A stretch of 64,000 bases of DNA, taken from the NCBI RefSeq assembly GCF_900604945.1, contig NZ_UWPB01000002.1, positions 1,227,263 to 1,291,262 on the forward strand. Direction: 5' to 3'. This document shows, one piece after another, positions 1 to 8,750 of the stretch; position 1 is the first letter of the stretch, and every line of letters starts with the position of its first letter. Made by a program: the position numbers and the translations under genes. This stretch comes from Ruminococcus sp. Marseille-P6503 (GTDB taxonomy: Bacteria; Bacillota; Clostridia; Oscillospirales; Ruminococcaceae). A model generated the notes under the pieces. It did not search any database and was not told the DNA's origin. It saw nothing but the letters and a program-made list of their open reading frames with translations.

Positions 1-713
1 TCGCTGTCGAAGCCTTCGTCAACGTCGATATCGGCGTTTCTTGTAATTCTCATCAGCGCTTTTTCTTCGATTTTGTAGCTTTCAAAAGCTTTGTCCGCAT
101 AATGAAGAATGATATCCTCAACCAGCAGAAAGCTGATCCTGCCGCTGTCGTCCGACGGAAGGAAAACCGTTCTCTCGTACTTTCCGCCGCAGCCTATAAT
201 GCCCAGCTTTATGCCGGATTTTGAGGAAATTTTCGCTATGACGTATATGTCCTGATTGTTCAGGAAAGGAAAGGGATGACGCTTGTCTATTATCAGAGCG
301 TTAAGAAAAGGCTTGATCTCATATGCGTAATATGAGTCTACAAATTCCTGCTCGGCCTTTGACAGGCTTTTCATAGTCCTGTGATAGATCCCGCGCAGCT
401 CAAGCTCCTTGTTTACGGCGGAAAGCGTCTTATCCTTTATTTCGTTAAGCTCTCCTACCTTGGAATATATTGCCGACAGCTGCTCAGAGGGACGCATTTT
501 GGTTTTGCCGTCCTTGTCATTGTCGTTTATAAGCTTCTGGTCGATAAGCGAGCCTACTCTTACCATAAAAAATTCATCAAGATTGCTTCCGTAAATGGAC
601 GTGAAAAGCAGACGCTCCATAAGCGGGACTGAGCTGTCCTGCGCTTCCTCAAGGACCCTGTTATTGAATTTAAGCCAGCTTAACTCCCTGTTATCATAAA
701 CCTTTTTGGACAT
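1..713 (-). CDS. ppk1: Polyphosphate kinase 1, N-terminal part (cut by window edge)
   Basis: Polyphosphate kinase 1 transfers the gamma phosphate of ATP onto a polyphosphate chain. Only the first 237 or so residues are here; the gene reads leftward and leaves the window, so the histidine-phosphorylating catalytic domains are not visible. Identification rests on the N-domain signatures NRELSWLKFNNRVLEEA near residue 7 and GSNLDEFFMVRVGSL near residue 42. The start is ATG at 713: an in-frame TAA lies two codons upstream and GGGAG stands about eight bases before it. It is transcribed from its own consensus promoter (810-838). Confidence 0.9.
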   Translation of the reverse strand, partial: MSKKVYDNRELSWLKFNNRVLEEAQDSSVPLMERLLFTSIYGSNLDEFFMVRVGSLIDQKLINDNDKDGKTKMRPSEQLSAIYSKVGELNEIKDKTLSAVNKELELRGIYHRTMKSLSKAEQEFVDSYYAYEIKPFLNALIIDKRHPFPFLNNQDIYVIAKISSKSGIKLGIIGCGGKYERTVFLPSDDSGRISFLLVEDIILHYADKAFESYKIEEKALMRITRNADIDVDEGFDS

Positions 714-809
714 AAATTAGGCTCCCGAAACGGAGCACACCTCCTTTTTTATATTTCATACAGCACAATATTTTTCTGTGTCTGCAATTCAATTATTAAT
801 ATATATTTA

Positions 810-838
810 ATTATATTATATTGCAGGCTCAAAGTCAA
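810..838 (-). promoter_or_regulatory. SigA promoter of ppk1
   Basis: Read on the minus strand this is TTGACT, a 17-base spacer, then TATAAT at 815-810. It lies about 97 bases before the ppk1 start. A small inverted repeat (GCTCC/GGAGC, 719-734) sits in the leader just before the ribosome binding site. Confidence 0.7.
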
Positions 839-870
839 TAAGCGTAATGTAAAATATAAGTATAACCGCG

Positions 871-908
871 AAAAAACGCGCCCGTGCCCGCTGCACAGAC
901 GCGTTTTT
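871..908 (-). terminator. Intrinsic terminator of the ABC exporter operon
   Basis: Inverted repeat AAAAACGCG/CGCGTTTTT with a GC-rich loop, ending in a T run on the minus strand, immediately after the stop codon at 910. Confidence 0.75.
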
Positions 909-909
909 A

Positions 910-2664
910 TCAGACGCTGAACTGGGAATTATAAAGCTCGGCGTAAAATCCGTTTTTATCCATAAGCTCTTCATGAGTGCCCTGTTCTATGATATGTCCT
1001 GAATTCATAACAAGAATACAGTCCGCTTCCTTTATTGTTGAAAGACGGTGAGCGATGATAAAGCTGGTTCTGCCTTTCATCATCTCATTGAACGTCTGCT
1101 GTATAAGGATCTCTGTTCTGGTGTCTATAGACGAGGTCGCTTCATCAAGAATAAGCATGGGCGGCAAAGCCAGCATAACTCTGGCAATGCATAAAAGCTG
1201 CTTCTGACCCTGCGAAAGCGTGCCGCCGTCCTCCGATATAACGGTATCATAGCCGTTGGGCAGTCTTTTTATAAAGCCGTGGCAGTGTGCGGCCTTGGCG
1301 GCGGCAGTAATTTCTTCTATGGAAGCGCCGGGCTTTCCGTAAGCGATATTATCCCGTATCGTACCGGTTTTAAGCCAGGTTTCCTGCAAAACCATACCGT
1401 ACATCGACCGCATTGAATCCCTTGTACACTGTTTTATAGGAACGGAGCTGAGAATAATCTCTCCTCCGGTTACGTCGTAAAACCTCATCAGCAGATTTAT
1501 GACGGTGGTTTTTCCGCAGCCGGTCGGTCCGACTATCGCGATCCTCTGTCCCGATTTTACCGATAAATTAAAGTTCTCTATAAGAGGAATCTCGGGATTG
1601 TATGAAAAGCTTACGTTTTCAGCCTCAAGGGTTCCGTCTACGCTTTCAAGCCTTACAGCGTCGGGACTGTCGGGAATTTCCGCCGGCTCGTCTATGATCT
1701 CAAAAACTCTTTTTGCAGAGGCGAAAGCGCTCTGAAGCTCGGTTATAACTCCGGAAATTTCATTGAAAGGCTTAGTATACTGGTTCGCATACGTCAGAAA
1801 GCAGGAAAGCTGACCTACCGAAAAGCCTCCGCCTATTGCCGCGAACGCTCCGATAATGCCCACGCTCGTATACACCAGACCGTTTATAAAGCGCGTAGAG
1901 GGATTGGTAAGCGATGAGAAAAAGGTTGCTTTAACTCCGACCTGCTGAAGATTTTTGTTGAGAACGTCAAATTTTTCCTCCGACTCATTTTCATATGCAA
2001 ACGCTTTTACTACCTTCTGGTTCCCTATCATTTCCTCTACAAGGGAGGTCATTTCTCCTCTTGCTTCGGATTGCTTCTGAAAAAGCTTGAAGGTGTTCTT
2101 AGCTATAAATCTGGCGACAAAAAGCGAAAGAGGCGTTATAACGACAACGATAAGGGCGATTTTCACGCTGATCGAAAGCATAAAGAAAAGAGTTCCGAAT
2201 ATAGTTACTATTCCGGTGAAAAACTGGGCGAAGCCCATCAGCAATCCGTCCGATATCTGCTCCACGTCGGTGATAAGTCTGCTCATGATATCTCCGTGCG
2301 GATGGCTGTCTATATATTTCAGCGGAAGCTTCTGCAGGTTTCTGAAGGCGTCGTTGCGTATATCTCTGACGGTATTGTAGGTTACCTTGTTGGTGCAAAG
2401 CGACATTAGCCACTGCGAAATTCCCGTTACGGCGACTACTGCGGCAAGCTTGACCAGAATAGGCACAAGCCCGTCGAAATCAACGTTGCCTTTATCTATT
2501 ATCAGGTCTATTCCCTGTCCCATAAGAATAGGAGCATAAAGGGTTGCGGCAACCGAAAGCACAGTAAGTATAAGCGCGACAACCAGCAGCCAGATGTGAG
2601 GTCCGGCGTATCTCATCAGCGGCTTGAAAACGGAGCCCTTGCCGGAAGCTTTTTTATTGCTCAT
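910..2664 (-). CDS. ABC exporter, catalytically competent half of a heterodimer
   Basis: Type IV ABC exporter half-transporter (584 aa): six membrane helices in roughly the first 320 residues, then a nucleotide-binding domain. Walker A GPTGCGKT is near residue 379, the signature is LSQGQ rather than LSGGQ near 482, and LDEATSS near 507 keeps the catalytic glutamate. Together with the partner gene at 2654-4396, whose glutamate is replaced by Asp, this fits heterodimeric exporters of the BmrCD/LmrCD/TM287-288 type with one degenerate ATP site. The start at 2664 is chosen because GAGGAGGTGG lies six bases upstream; it overlaps the partner's end by 11 bases, so the two are translationally coupled. 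The substrate (drug, peptide or lipid) cannot be told. Confidence 0.88.
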   Translation of the reverse strand: MSNKKASGKGSVFKPLMRYAGPHIWLLVVALILTVLSVAATLYAPILMGQGIDLIIDKGNVDFDGLVPILVKLAAVVAVTGISQWLMSLCTNKVTYNTVRDIRNDAFRNLQKLPLKYIDSHPHGDIMSRLITDVEQISDGLLMGFAQFFTGIVTIFGTLFFMLSISVKIALIVVVITPLSLFVARFIAKNTFKLFQKQSEARGEMTSLVEEMIGNQKVVKAFAYENESEEKFDVLNKNLQQVGVKATFFSSLTNPSTRFINGLVYTSVGIIGAFAAIGGGFSVGQLSCFLTYANQYTKPFNEISGVITELQSAFASAKRVFEIIDEPAEIPDSPDAVRLESVDGTLEAENVSFSYNPEIPLIENFNLSVKSGQRIAIVGPTGCGKTTVINLLMRFYDVTGGEIILSSVPIKQCTRDSMRSMYGMVLQETWLKTGTIRDNIAYGKPGASIEEITAAAKAAHCHGFIKRLPNGYDTVISEDGGTLSQGQKQLLCIARVMLALPPMLILDEATSSIDTRTEILIQQTFNEMMKGRTSFIIAHRLSTIKEADCILVMNSGHIIEQGTHEELMDKNGFYAELYNSQFSV

Positions 2665-4396
2665 TTTCAGCCACCTCCTCTGCGGAAAGCTGCGAAAGGC
2701 AGATTTCCCTGTATACATTACAGTCTTTAAACAACTGCTTATGTGTGCCGATTCCGGCTATTGCGCCGTCGTCGAGCACGATTATTTTATCGGCGTTTCG
2801 TATTGAAGATATTCTTTGGGAAACAATAAAAACTGTCATATCCTTAGTTTTTTCAGAGATCGCTTTTCTCAGTCTGGCGTCCGTTGCAAGGTCCAGCGCG
2901 GAGGCTGAGTCGTCAAGCACCAGGATCTCAGGCTCTCCGACAAGAGCTCTTGCGATGGTAAGACGCTGACGCTGACCTCCCGAAAGGTTTTTTCCGCCCT
3001 GAAGTATCATGTGATCCAGCTTTTCCGGCTTGCCGTTTACAAAATCCAGAGCCTGTGCGATTTCAAGCGCCCGGCATATATCCTCGTCGGAGGCGTTTTT
3101 ATCCCGCCACTGCATATTCTCCCGCACCGTGCCTTTGAAAAGCGCTGCTTTTTGCGGAACCATTCCCACCTTGTGACGAAGCTGTTCAAACGGATATTCG
3201 CTTACCTCGTGTCCGTCAACCGCTATCATTCCGCTCTGATACTGATAAAATCTGGGGATAAGGTTTACAAGCGTTGATTTTCCCGCGCCGGTTCCGCCTA
3301 TTATTCCGATAGTTTCACCCTTTTCGGCGGTAAAGGTTATATTGCTCAGAGCCGGCTCTTCTGAATCGCTGTAGGAAAAGGTAACGTTCTTGAATTCAAC
3401 CGCCGGAGAGTTTTCTTTCGGCGGCAGAGTTTGGGTATTTTCGTCAGTAACAGTGGGATCGTATCCGAATACCTCGTTTATTCTGATCGACGAAGCCTGA
3501 GCCTTGGTTATAGAGGTGACCAGAACCGCTACCGCAAGCAGGGCGAGAAGGATCTGATTCATATAGCTGGTAAGAGCGATAAGCTCCCCCTGAGTTATCC
3601 CGCCGATATTTACGTCGATTCCGCCGAACCAGATGATCGCGATTATAGCGGCGTATACTATGACATAAGTACAGGGATTCATAAGAGCGGATATTTTTCC
3701 GGCTCTGATCTGGAGCTTGAACAGCTCGTCCGCATTGTCGTGAAATTCTTTTTCCTCGTTTTTCTGACGTGAAAACGCTCTGATGACCCTGACTCCCGCA
3801 AGATTTTCATTGACCGTCAGAGTGGTTCTGTCCAGCTTTCTCTGAATGGTTTTAAACATAGGAACGGTCTTTGTCATTACAAGATATATTACAAGCCCCA
3901 GCACAGGCGCGGCTATCAGAAAAATAAGGGTCAGCTTTACGGAAATCGTAAATGCCATTATAATTGAGCCGATAACTATAAACGGCGAGCGCAGAAAAAG
4001 TCTAAGGAGCATATTAACTCCGGTTTGCGCCTGGTTGATGTCGACGGTCATTCTGGTAACCAGAGTAGAGCTTCCGATTTTATCTATCTCCGAGTGGGAC
4101 AGGGTGTTGATATGCCGGTAAAGGTCGCGTCTTAGCTCGGTGCCGAAGCCGAGAGCTGCCTTGGCGGCGAAATATTGAGCTGTAAGGGAGCAGACCAGAC
4201 CGAGCACGCCCAACAGCACCAGCACGCCTCCCATAGTGATTATATAACGCTTGTCGGAGCCGGCTATGCCGACGTCGATTATTTTTGCCATAACCAGAGG
4301 AACCGCCAGCTCGAAGCAGGCTTCTATAAGCTTGAACAAAGGACCGACTATACTTTGAAGCTTATAGTTTCTTAGATATTTGAAAAGCTTTAACAA
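2654..4396 (-). CDS. ABC exporter, degenerate-site half of a heterodimer
   Basis: ABC exporter half-transporter (580 aa) with an N-terminal six-helix membrane domain and a C-terminal ATPase domain. Walker A is GGTGAGKST near residue 366 and the signature LSGGQ is near 471. Walker B ends LVLDDSAS, with Asp where the catalytic Glu is expected, which marks the non-hydrolysing half of a heterodimer. The start chosen is TTG at 4396 (protein begins MLKLFKYLRNYK) because AAAGGAGA stands seven bases before it; the open frame upstream to 4525 has no ribosome binding site and covers the promoter. It is the first gene of a two-gene operon with 910-2664. Confidence 0.87.
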   Translation of the reverse strand: MLKLFKYLRNYKLQSIVGPLFKLIEACFELAVPLVMAKIIDVGIAGSDKRYIITMGGVLVLLGVLGLVCSLTAQYFAAKAALGFGTELRRDLYRHINTLSHSEIDKIGSSTLVTRMTVDINQAQTGVNMLLRLFLRSPFIVIGSIIMAFTISVKLTLIFLIAAPVLGLVIYLVMTKTVPMFKTIQRKLDRTTLTVNENLAGVRVIRAFSRQKNEEKEFHDNADELFKLQIRAGKISALMNPCTYVIVYAAIIAIIWFGGIDVNIGGITQGELIALTSYMNQILLALLAVAVLVTSITKAQASSIRINEVFGYDPTVTDENTQTLPPKENSPAVEFKNVTFSYSDSEEPALSNITFTAEKGETIGIIGGTGAGKSTLVNLIPRFYQYQSGMIAVDGHEVSEYPFEQLRHKVGMVPQKAALFKGTVRENMQWRDKNASDEDICRALEIAQALDFVNGKPEKLDHMILQGGKNLSGGQRQRLTIARALVGEPEILVLDDSASALDLATDARLRKAISEKTKDMTVFIVSQRISSIRNADKIIVLDDGAIAGIGTHKQLFKDCNVYREICLSQLSAEEVAENEQ

Positions 4397-4481
4397 GATG
4401 ATTCTCCTTTTTGAATTTGCTTGCGCCGGATAGGACTTCTGCCGGACGGAAGCAATAATTATAATTTGCGGACATAGAATT

Positions 4482-4511
4482 AGTATACCATAAAAATATA
4501 GCTGGTGGCAA
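4482..4511 (-). promoter_or_regulatory. Promoter of the ABC exporter operon
   Basis: Minus-strand TTGCCA, 18-base spacer, TATACT at 4487-4482, about 86 bases before the TTG start. It is divergent from the PAP2 promoter at 4520-4548, so the two units share one short intergenic region. Confidence 0.55.
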
Positions 4512-4519
4512 TATCTATG

Positions 4520-4548
4520 TTGCAAATTTGTTAATTTTGTGGTATACT
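4520..4548 (+). promoter_or_regulatory. Promoter of the PAP2 phosphatase gene
   Basis: TTGCAA, 17-base spacer ending TGTGG, TATACT at 4543-4548, about 80 bases before the ATG at 4629. Confidence 0.55.
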
Positions 4549-4628
4549 ATATCAGCCGGCCGTAATACTGCGCCGGATTTCAGATGATACAGGATTTGTA
4601 AGCCTTGATATAAACGGAGGGATGAATT

Positions 4629-5195
4629 ATGCTGGAGGCTGTAACAAATGCGGATTTTGCAGTGCTTGACCTTATTCAGAAGCTGCATAGCAAGGCGCTT
4701 GACTTCATTATGCAGGCGATCACGGTTTCCGGAGATAACGGTTATATATGGATCGCGGTGTGCATAGTGCTGATATGTATTCCGAAAACCCGTAAAATCG
4801 GAATTTTCACAGCAGTTACGCTTATCGTCGAGGTCATACTTAACGACGGGATAGTAAAGGGGATAATAGCAAGGGAAAGACCCTTTATCCAGAACAGCGC
4901 GATAGATACGATAATACGTCAGCCTAGCGGCTATTCGTTCCCGTCGGGACATTCGGCTTCGTCGTTTGCCGCCGCCACGGCTATATTTATGCACAATAAA
5001 AGGCTGGGAATACCCGCATATGTTCTGGCGGCTCTTATAGCTTTTTCAAGACTGTATTTTTATGTTCATTTTCCGTCGGACGTTATAATCGGAAGCTTAT
5101 TCGGAATGCTGATCGGCTTTTGCGTAAATAAGCTGCTGAAGCTTATTCTGGAGAAAATCAAAAACAGGAAGGACAGTGATAAAAGTCCGGAATAG
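4629..5195 (+). CDS. PAP2-superfamily membrane phosphatase
   Basis: Small integral-membrane phosphatase (188 aa) of the PAP2 superfamily, which dephosphorylates lipid phosphates such as undecaprenyl diphosphate or phosphatidate at the outer face of the membrane. The three family motifs are in order: KGIIARERPF near residue 77, PSGHSAS near 105 and SRLYFYVHFPSD near 140, giving the catalytic His of motif 2 and the nucleophilic His of motif 3. Several hydrophobic segments lie between them. ATG at 4629 is preceded by GGAGG at 4616. A monocistronic unit ending in a shared terminator. BcrC-like undecaprenyl pyrophosphatase activity is possible but not shown by the sequence. Confidence 0.85.
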   Translation: MLEAVTNADFAVLDLIQKLHSKALDFIMQAITVSGDNGYIWIAVCIVLICIPKTRKIGIFTAVTLIVEVILNDGIVKGIIARERPFIQNSAIDTIIRQPSGYSFPSGHSASSFAAATAIFMHNKRLGIPAYVLAALIAFSRLYFYVHFPSDVIIGSLFGMLIGFCVNKLLKLILEKIKNRKDSDKSPE

Positions 5196-5224
5196 GAAAA
5201 TCAGATTCATATAGTGAAGAATAA

Positions 5225-5269
5225 AAAAAGACCTCGATTCGGAACCTTATTCGGAATTGAGGTCTTTTT
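5225..5269. terminator. Bidirectional terminator between convergent genes
   Basis: Perfect 11-bp arms AAAAAGACCTC (5225-5235) and GAGGTCTTTTT (5259-5269). It serves the PAP2 gene on the plus strand and the vanZ-like gene on the minus strand. The vanZ-like stop codon (5247) lies in its loop. Confidence 0.85.
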
Positions 5270-5741
5270 CTGATTTTACGCGCTTTTTAGCGATAACCGC
5301 CGAAACGGCAAGCGCCGACGCCGTTCCTGCCGCCGCTCCTAGGGTGTCAATAAGTATATCCCGCAGTTCGCAGCTTCTTCCCGGAACAAAATACTGGTGA
5401 AGCTCGTCCGAGCAGGCGTATATAAACGCAAAAGCTGTGGGAATAATAAACCTTACCAGCCTTCGCCTGGGCTTTACCGAGTTATATGCCAGTATTCCCA
5501 GAATAAAATACGCGGTAAAGTGAGCGGATTTACGCACCGCAAATTGCAGCCCCTCTACGACAGCTTCCCGCTGACTGCCCGAAAAGCCGTCAAATTCAGG
5601 TACTATAAAGCCGTATACGCCTTCTATGAGAGAGCCGCTGGTTTCGCTTGACGCGCCGGAATTCTGTGATGAAAACATAAAAATTACAGCGCACCATATC
5701 AATGTGAAAATTATAAAGAGTATCTGTTTTCTCCCGATCAT
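5247..5741 (-). CDS. VanZ-family membrane protein
   Basis: A 164-aa VanZ-like protein: an N-terminal hydrophobic segment (ILFIIFTLIWCAVIFMFSSQ), then the family pattern of a polar loop with RKSAHFTAYFILG, a further pair of helices and SDELHQYFVPGRSCELRDI near residue 120. VanZ is known for low-level teicoplanin resistance, but most chromosomal family members have no assigned role. The ATG overlaps the cca stop by four bases (ATGA), so it is co-translated with cca. The stop lies within the loop of the following terminator. Confidence 0.82.
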   Translation of the reverse strand: MIGRKQILFIIFTLIWCAVIFMFSSQNSGASSETSGSLIEGVYGFIVPEFDGFSGSQREAVVEGLQFAVRKSAHFTAYFILGILAYNSVKPRRRLVRFIIPTAFAFIYACSDELHQYFVPGRSCELRDILIDTLGAAAGTASALAVSAVIAKKRVKSEKDLNSE

Positions 5742-7069
5742 AAGATTACTTTCCTTACATATTCAGCTATCTGGTTTTTGTCGTTAGATATTTCCTCGGA
5801 AATAACCGCCTCAAGAATCTGCCTGAGGGCGGCGCCTATCTGTTGTCCTCTGAGTCCAAGCGCGATCAGATCGTTTCCGTTTACGTTCAGATCGGAAATT
5901 TTCATGCAGGCGTTTTCCTCTTCAAGCTCAAGAGCGATAACTGCAAGCAGGTCGAGGTTTTTCAGCTTTTCTTTTCTTTTATAGTCCGACTGGGCATAGG
6001 TGTCCGCACGCCGAACCTCAAGATAATCCATAAAGAAATCAAAGCCGTATTTGGATATAAAACGCCTAACAGCCTTTCTCTCGGCGGGAATACGGTTGTC
6101 GTGCTCATAGATAAGGTCGTGAATGTGCTTGACAGCCGCGTTGCCGCAGCGCAGGCGGCGCAGTATTTCCGAGGAAATTTCTGCTCCCGCGAACTGATGC
6201 GTTTTAAAATGATTTATCCCGTTCGCGTCGGTAGTCGCTGTTTTCGGCTTGGCTACGTCGTGAAGCAGCATTGTCAGCCTCAGCTCGGTCTGGGGACGGC
6301 AGAAGCCTACGCTGCGGCAGATATGCTCCCAGACGTCAAAGCAGTGATGAGGATTGTTCTGAGGAAATCCGAAGCAGGGGATTATTTCCGGGATAAAGAC
6401 CGCGATGATCTCTCCGTATTCCGAAAGCGCTTCCGAAGCGTTTTTGCCGCAGACAAGCTTTTTCAGCTCGGAAAATATCCGTTCCGGCGAAATATAGCGT
6501 AAAAGCTCCTTTTCTGAAAAAACGGCGCGCTTTGTGTCGTTTTCGATACTGAAGCCCAGAACGGACGAAAAACGTACCGCTCTCAGTATCCTCAGGGAGT
6601 CCTCGCTGAACCTTCTGACAGGGTCGCCGACGCACCTGATGATCTTGCTTTTTAAATCGTCTGCTCCGCCGAATATATCGGTCAGACCGCTTTTGGGATT
6701 GTAGCACATAGCGTTTATGGTAAAGTCCCTGCGCTCAAGATCCCGTTTGAGCTCTCTGATAAATTCTACGCGGTCCGGGCGGCGGTGATCTGCATAGCTG
6801 CCGTCGCTGCGGTAGGTAGTGATCTCAACGGCGTTTCCGTCTATGATAACCGTAAGCGTTCCGTGCTTGAGCCCCGTATCTACGGTTTTGCAGCCGCTGA
6901 ACACCTGCTGCAGCTGAAACGGCAGCGCGTCGGTGCATATATCCCAGTCGGAGGGCTTTCTGCCGATTAGGCTGTCCCGCACACAGCCGCCGACGCAGTA
7001 TGCCTCATAGCCGTTGGCTTCCAGCAGCCCGATTGCGGCAAGAACGTAATCAGGCACATTTATTTCCAT
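5738..7069 (-). CDS. cca: CCA-adding tRNA nucleotidyltransferase
   Basis: Adds or repairs the CCA end of tRNAs (443 aa, class II). The head has GGCVRDSLIGRKPSDWDICTD from about residue 22, giving the nucleotidyltransferase GG and the metal-binding DxD, followed by the neck motif RRDFTINAMCYN and the ERI.SELKKL body. An HD-type metal site follows (LLHDVAKPKT, HDLIYEHD), as in many bacterial CCA enzymes that also carry phosphohydrolase activity. The start at 7069 (MEINVPDYV) has AAGGAG about nine bases upstream; the longer open frame to 7204 lacks a site. Expressed with the vanZ-like gene. Confidence 0.92.
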   Translation of the reverse strand: MEINVPDYVLAAIGLLEANGYEAYCVGGCVRDSLIGRKPSDWDICTDALPFQLQQVFSGCKTVDTGLKHGTLTVIIDGNAVEITTYRSDGSYADHRRPDRVEFIRELKRDLERRDFTINAMCYNPKSGLTDIFGGADDLKSKIIRCVGDPVRRFSEDSLRILRAVRFSSVLGFSIENDTKRAVFSEKELLRYISPERIFSELKKLVCGKNASEALSEYGEIIAVFIPEIIPCFGFPQNNPHHCFDVWEHICRSVGFCRPQTELRLTMLLHDVAKPKTATTDANGINHFKTHQFAGAEISSEILRRLRCGNAAVKHIHDLIYEHDNRIPAERKAVRRFISKYGFDFFMDYLEVRRADTYAQSDYKRKEKLKNLDLLAVIALELEEENACMKISDLNVNGNDLIALGLRGQQIGAALRQILEAVISEEISNDKNQIAEYVRKVIL

Positions 7070-7238
7070 TGAAATCGGCTCCTTTCCTTGGATATGTAAC
7101 CGCGGTGACCGCAGGCAGGCTGTGCTTATAAAGGCATAGTGAATAATTGCCGCGTTAATAAATAAAAGCTTTTTGGGAAAGATAAATTCTGTCACGATTA
7201 GCATATTTGTACCGTAATATTTAAGGCAGGTGAAAATT

Positions 7239-8750
7239 TTGGCGTTGAAGCTTATTTTAATAATCTGCGGAACAGCCGCCGGAATTATTCAGACCTGCGC
7301 GAATATTCCCCAGCTGGCGCTGATAGCTTATATACCTATGTTTTACAGCGTAATTTACGATAAAAAAATAATAAACGGAAAATTCTCATGGCTTAAAAGC
7401 TGGCACATATATATTTTTTTCATGCAGCTTACCTCATGCTCTTTTCTTGTCACGATCTATAAGCTCATGCCTTTGCCGGCGGCTGTCGCGATTGTTCTTT
7501 CGGCCTTGGCGCTGCTGGCGCTTTCGCTCTGGCTTACGCTGCTGACCTCGCTTCCTGTAAGCTTTCTTGAAAAGATAAGATGCGGCAGAATATGGGACGT
7601 TTACAGCTTCTGCATATTATATACGGTCGGCGAATGGCTCTGCGAAAATGTTTTTATACTGTCCTTTCCCTGGTCCACCGTTTCACTTTCCGCGGTTTCG
7701 TGGCGGGAAATGATACAGTCGTCAAGCCTTATGGGCGGAAAGCTTACTTCGCTTATTATTCTTACCGTAAACGGACTTATCGCTTATGCCTTAAGCCGGA
7801 AGAACATAAGAGCAAGGCTTTCATATATAATCTGCGCGGTGTCAATAGTTTCGGCAACGGTGTTTTACGGAGCAAACCACATACTTTTCCTTAAAAATCT
7901 GACGGCTGAAAGCGGAGAAAATCTGAATGTAATGATAGCGCAGGACAATGTGGAGGGCAAGGAAAAATCCAAGCTGAAGGGCTCGGAGGCCGCAGAGCAC
8001 TATTTATCCGTAATTTCTGAAAACTGGAGCGAAAACACAGATTTCATACTGCTTCCCGAAACGGCGGTCCCGTCGAATTTCGACGAGCAGGCGGAGGAGT
8101 TTTCAGGCATTATGAAGCTTGCCGAGGAAAAGGACGTTATAATATGCTCCGGCGCGTTCTGTGAAGATTCCGGCAAGACCTATAACGCGCTTTATGTCAT
8201 AACTCCGGACGGCGCGGGGGAAAGACCCTATTATAAGCAGATACTTGTTCCCTTCGGGGAGAGCATACCCTTTGCCGGAATACTGGGGCTGTCTACCGTT
8301 TCCTGCTGCGACGACGATGAATACACTCAGCCCATAGAAACCGAAGATTACGAGATAGGCTGCGGTATCTGCATAGAGAGCATTTATCCGTCTGTTTTCA
8401 GAGAGCAGGCGGAGCAGGGAGGGGAATTTTTTGTTATCCCCACAAACGATTCATGGTTCGGCAAAAGCTTTGCCAGATATGCGCATTACCGCCACAGTAT
8501 CCTGAGATCGGTTGAAAATCAGCGCTACACGTTGCGCTCCGGAAACTGTGGTATATCCGCGGTAATTACTCCCTGGGGAGACGAATCGTCGGCTCTAAAA
8601 AGCTCGGAGCGCGCTGTGATTGCCGACAGCATCAAATTGCTCAGTACGGAAAGCGTTTATACCCAAACCGGCGACGGGTTATATATCTCTCTTTGCATAC
8701 TTTATCTGACCGTTCGTTTTTTTATTTGCGCGACAAGCTTAAAAGTCTAA
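7239..8750 (+). CDS. lnt: Apolipoprotein N-acyltransferase (Lnt-like)
   Basis: Predicted N-acyltransferase of lipoproteins (503 aa): an N-terminal block of about six membrane helices, then a carbon-nitrogen-hydrolase (nitrilase-fold) domain from about residue 230. The catalytic triad can be placed: Glu274 in LLPETAVP, Lys333 in YKQILVPFGE and Cys378 in GICIES. In Lnt these residues take an acyl chain from phospholipid and pass it to the N-terminal Cys of a lipoprotein. TTG at 7239 is preferred because AGGCAGGTGA ends five bases before it; GTG at 7230 lies inside that site. The gene is single, between cca (divergent) and a convergent alpha-galactosidase that it overlaps by 12 bases. An Lnt is notable in a Gram-positive; another amidase-like acyltransferase role cannot be excluded. 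Confidence 0.8.
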   Translation: MALKLILIICGTAAGIIQTCANIPQLALIAYIPMFYSVIYDKKIINGKFSWLKSWHIYIFFMQLTSCSFLVTIYKLMPLPAAVAIVLSALALLALSLWLTLLTSLPVSFLEKIRCGRIWDVYSFCILYTVGEWLCENVFILSFPWSTVSLSAVSWREMIQSSSLMGGKLTSLIILTVNGLIAYALSRKNIRARLSYIICAVSIVSATVFYGANHILFLKNLTAESGENLNVMIAQDNVEGKEKSKLKGSEAAEHYLSVISENWSENTDFILLPETAVPSNFDEQAEEFSGIMKLAEEKDVIICSGAFCEDSGKTYNALYVITPDGAGERPYYKQILVPFGESIPFAGILGLSTVSCCDDDEYTQPIETEDYEIGCGICIESIYPSVFREQAEQGGEFFVIPTNDSWFGKSFARYAHYRHSILRSVENQRYTLRSGNCGISAVITPWGDESSALKSSERAVIADSIKLLSTESVYTQTGDGLYISLCILYLTVRFFICATSLKV

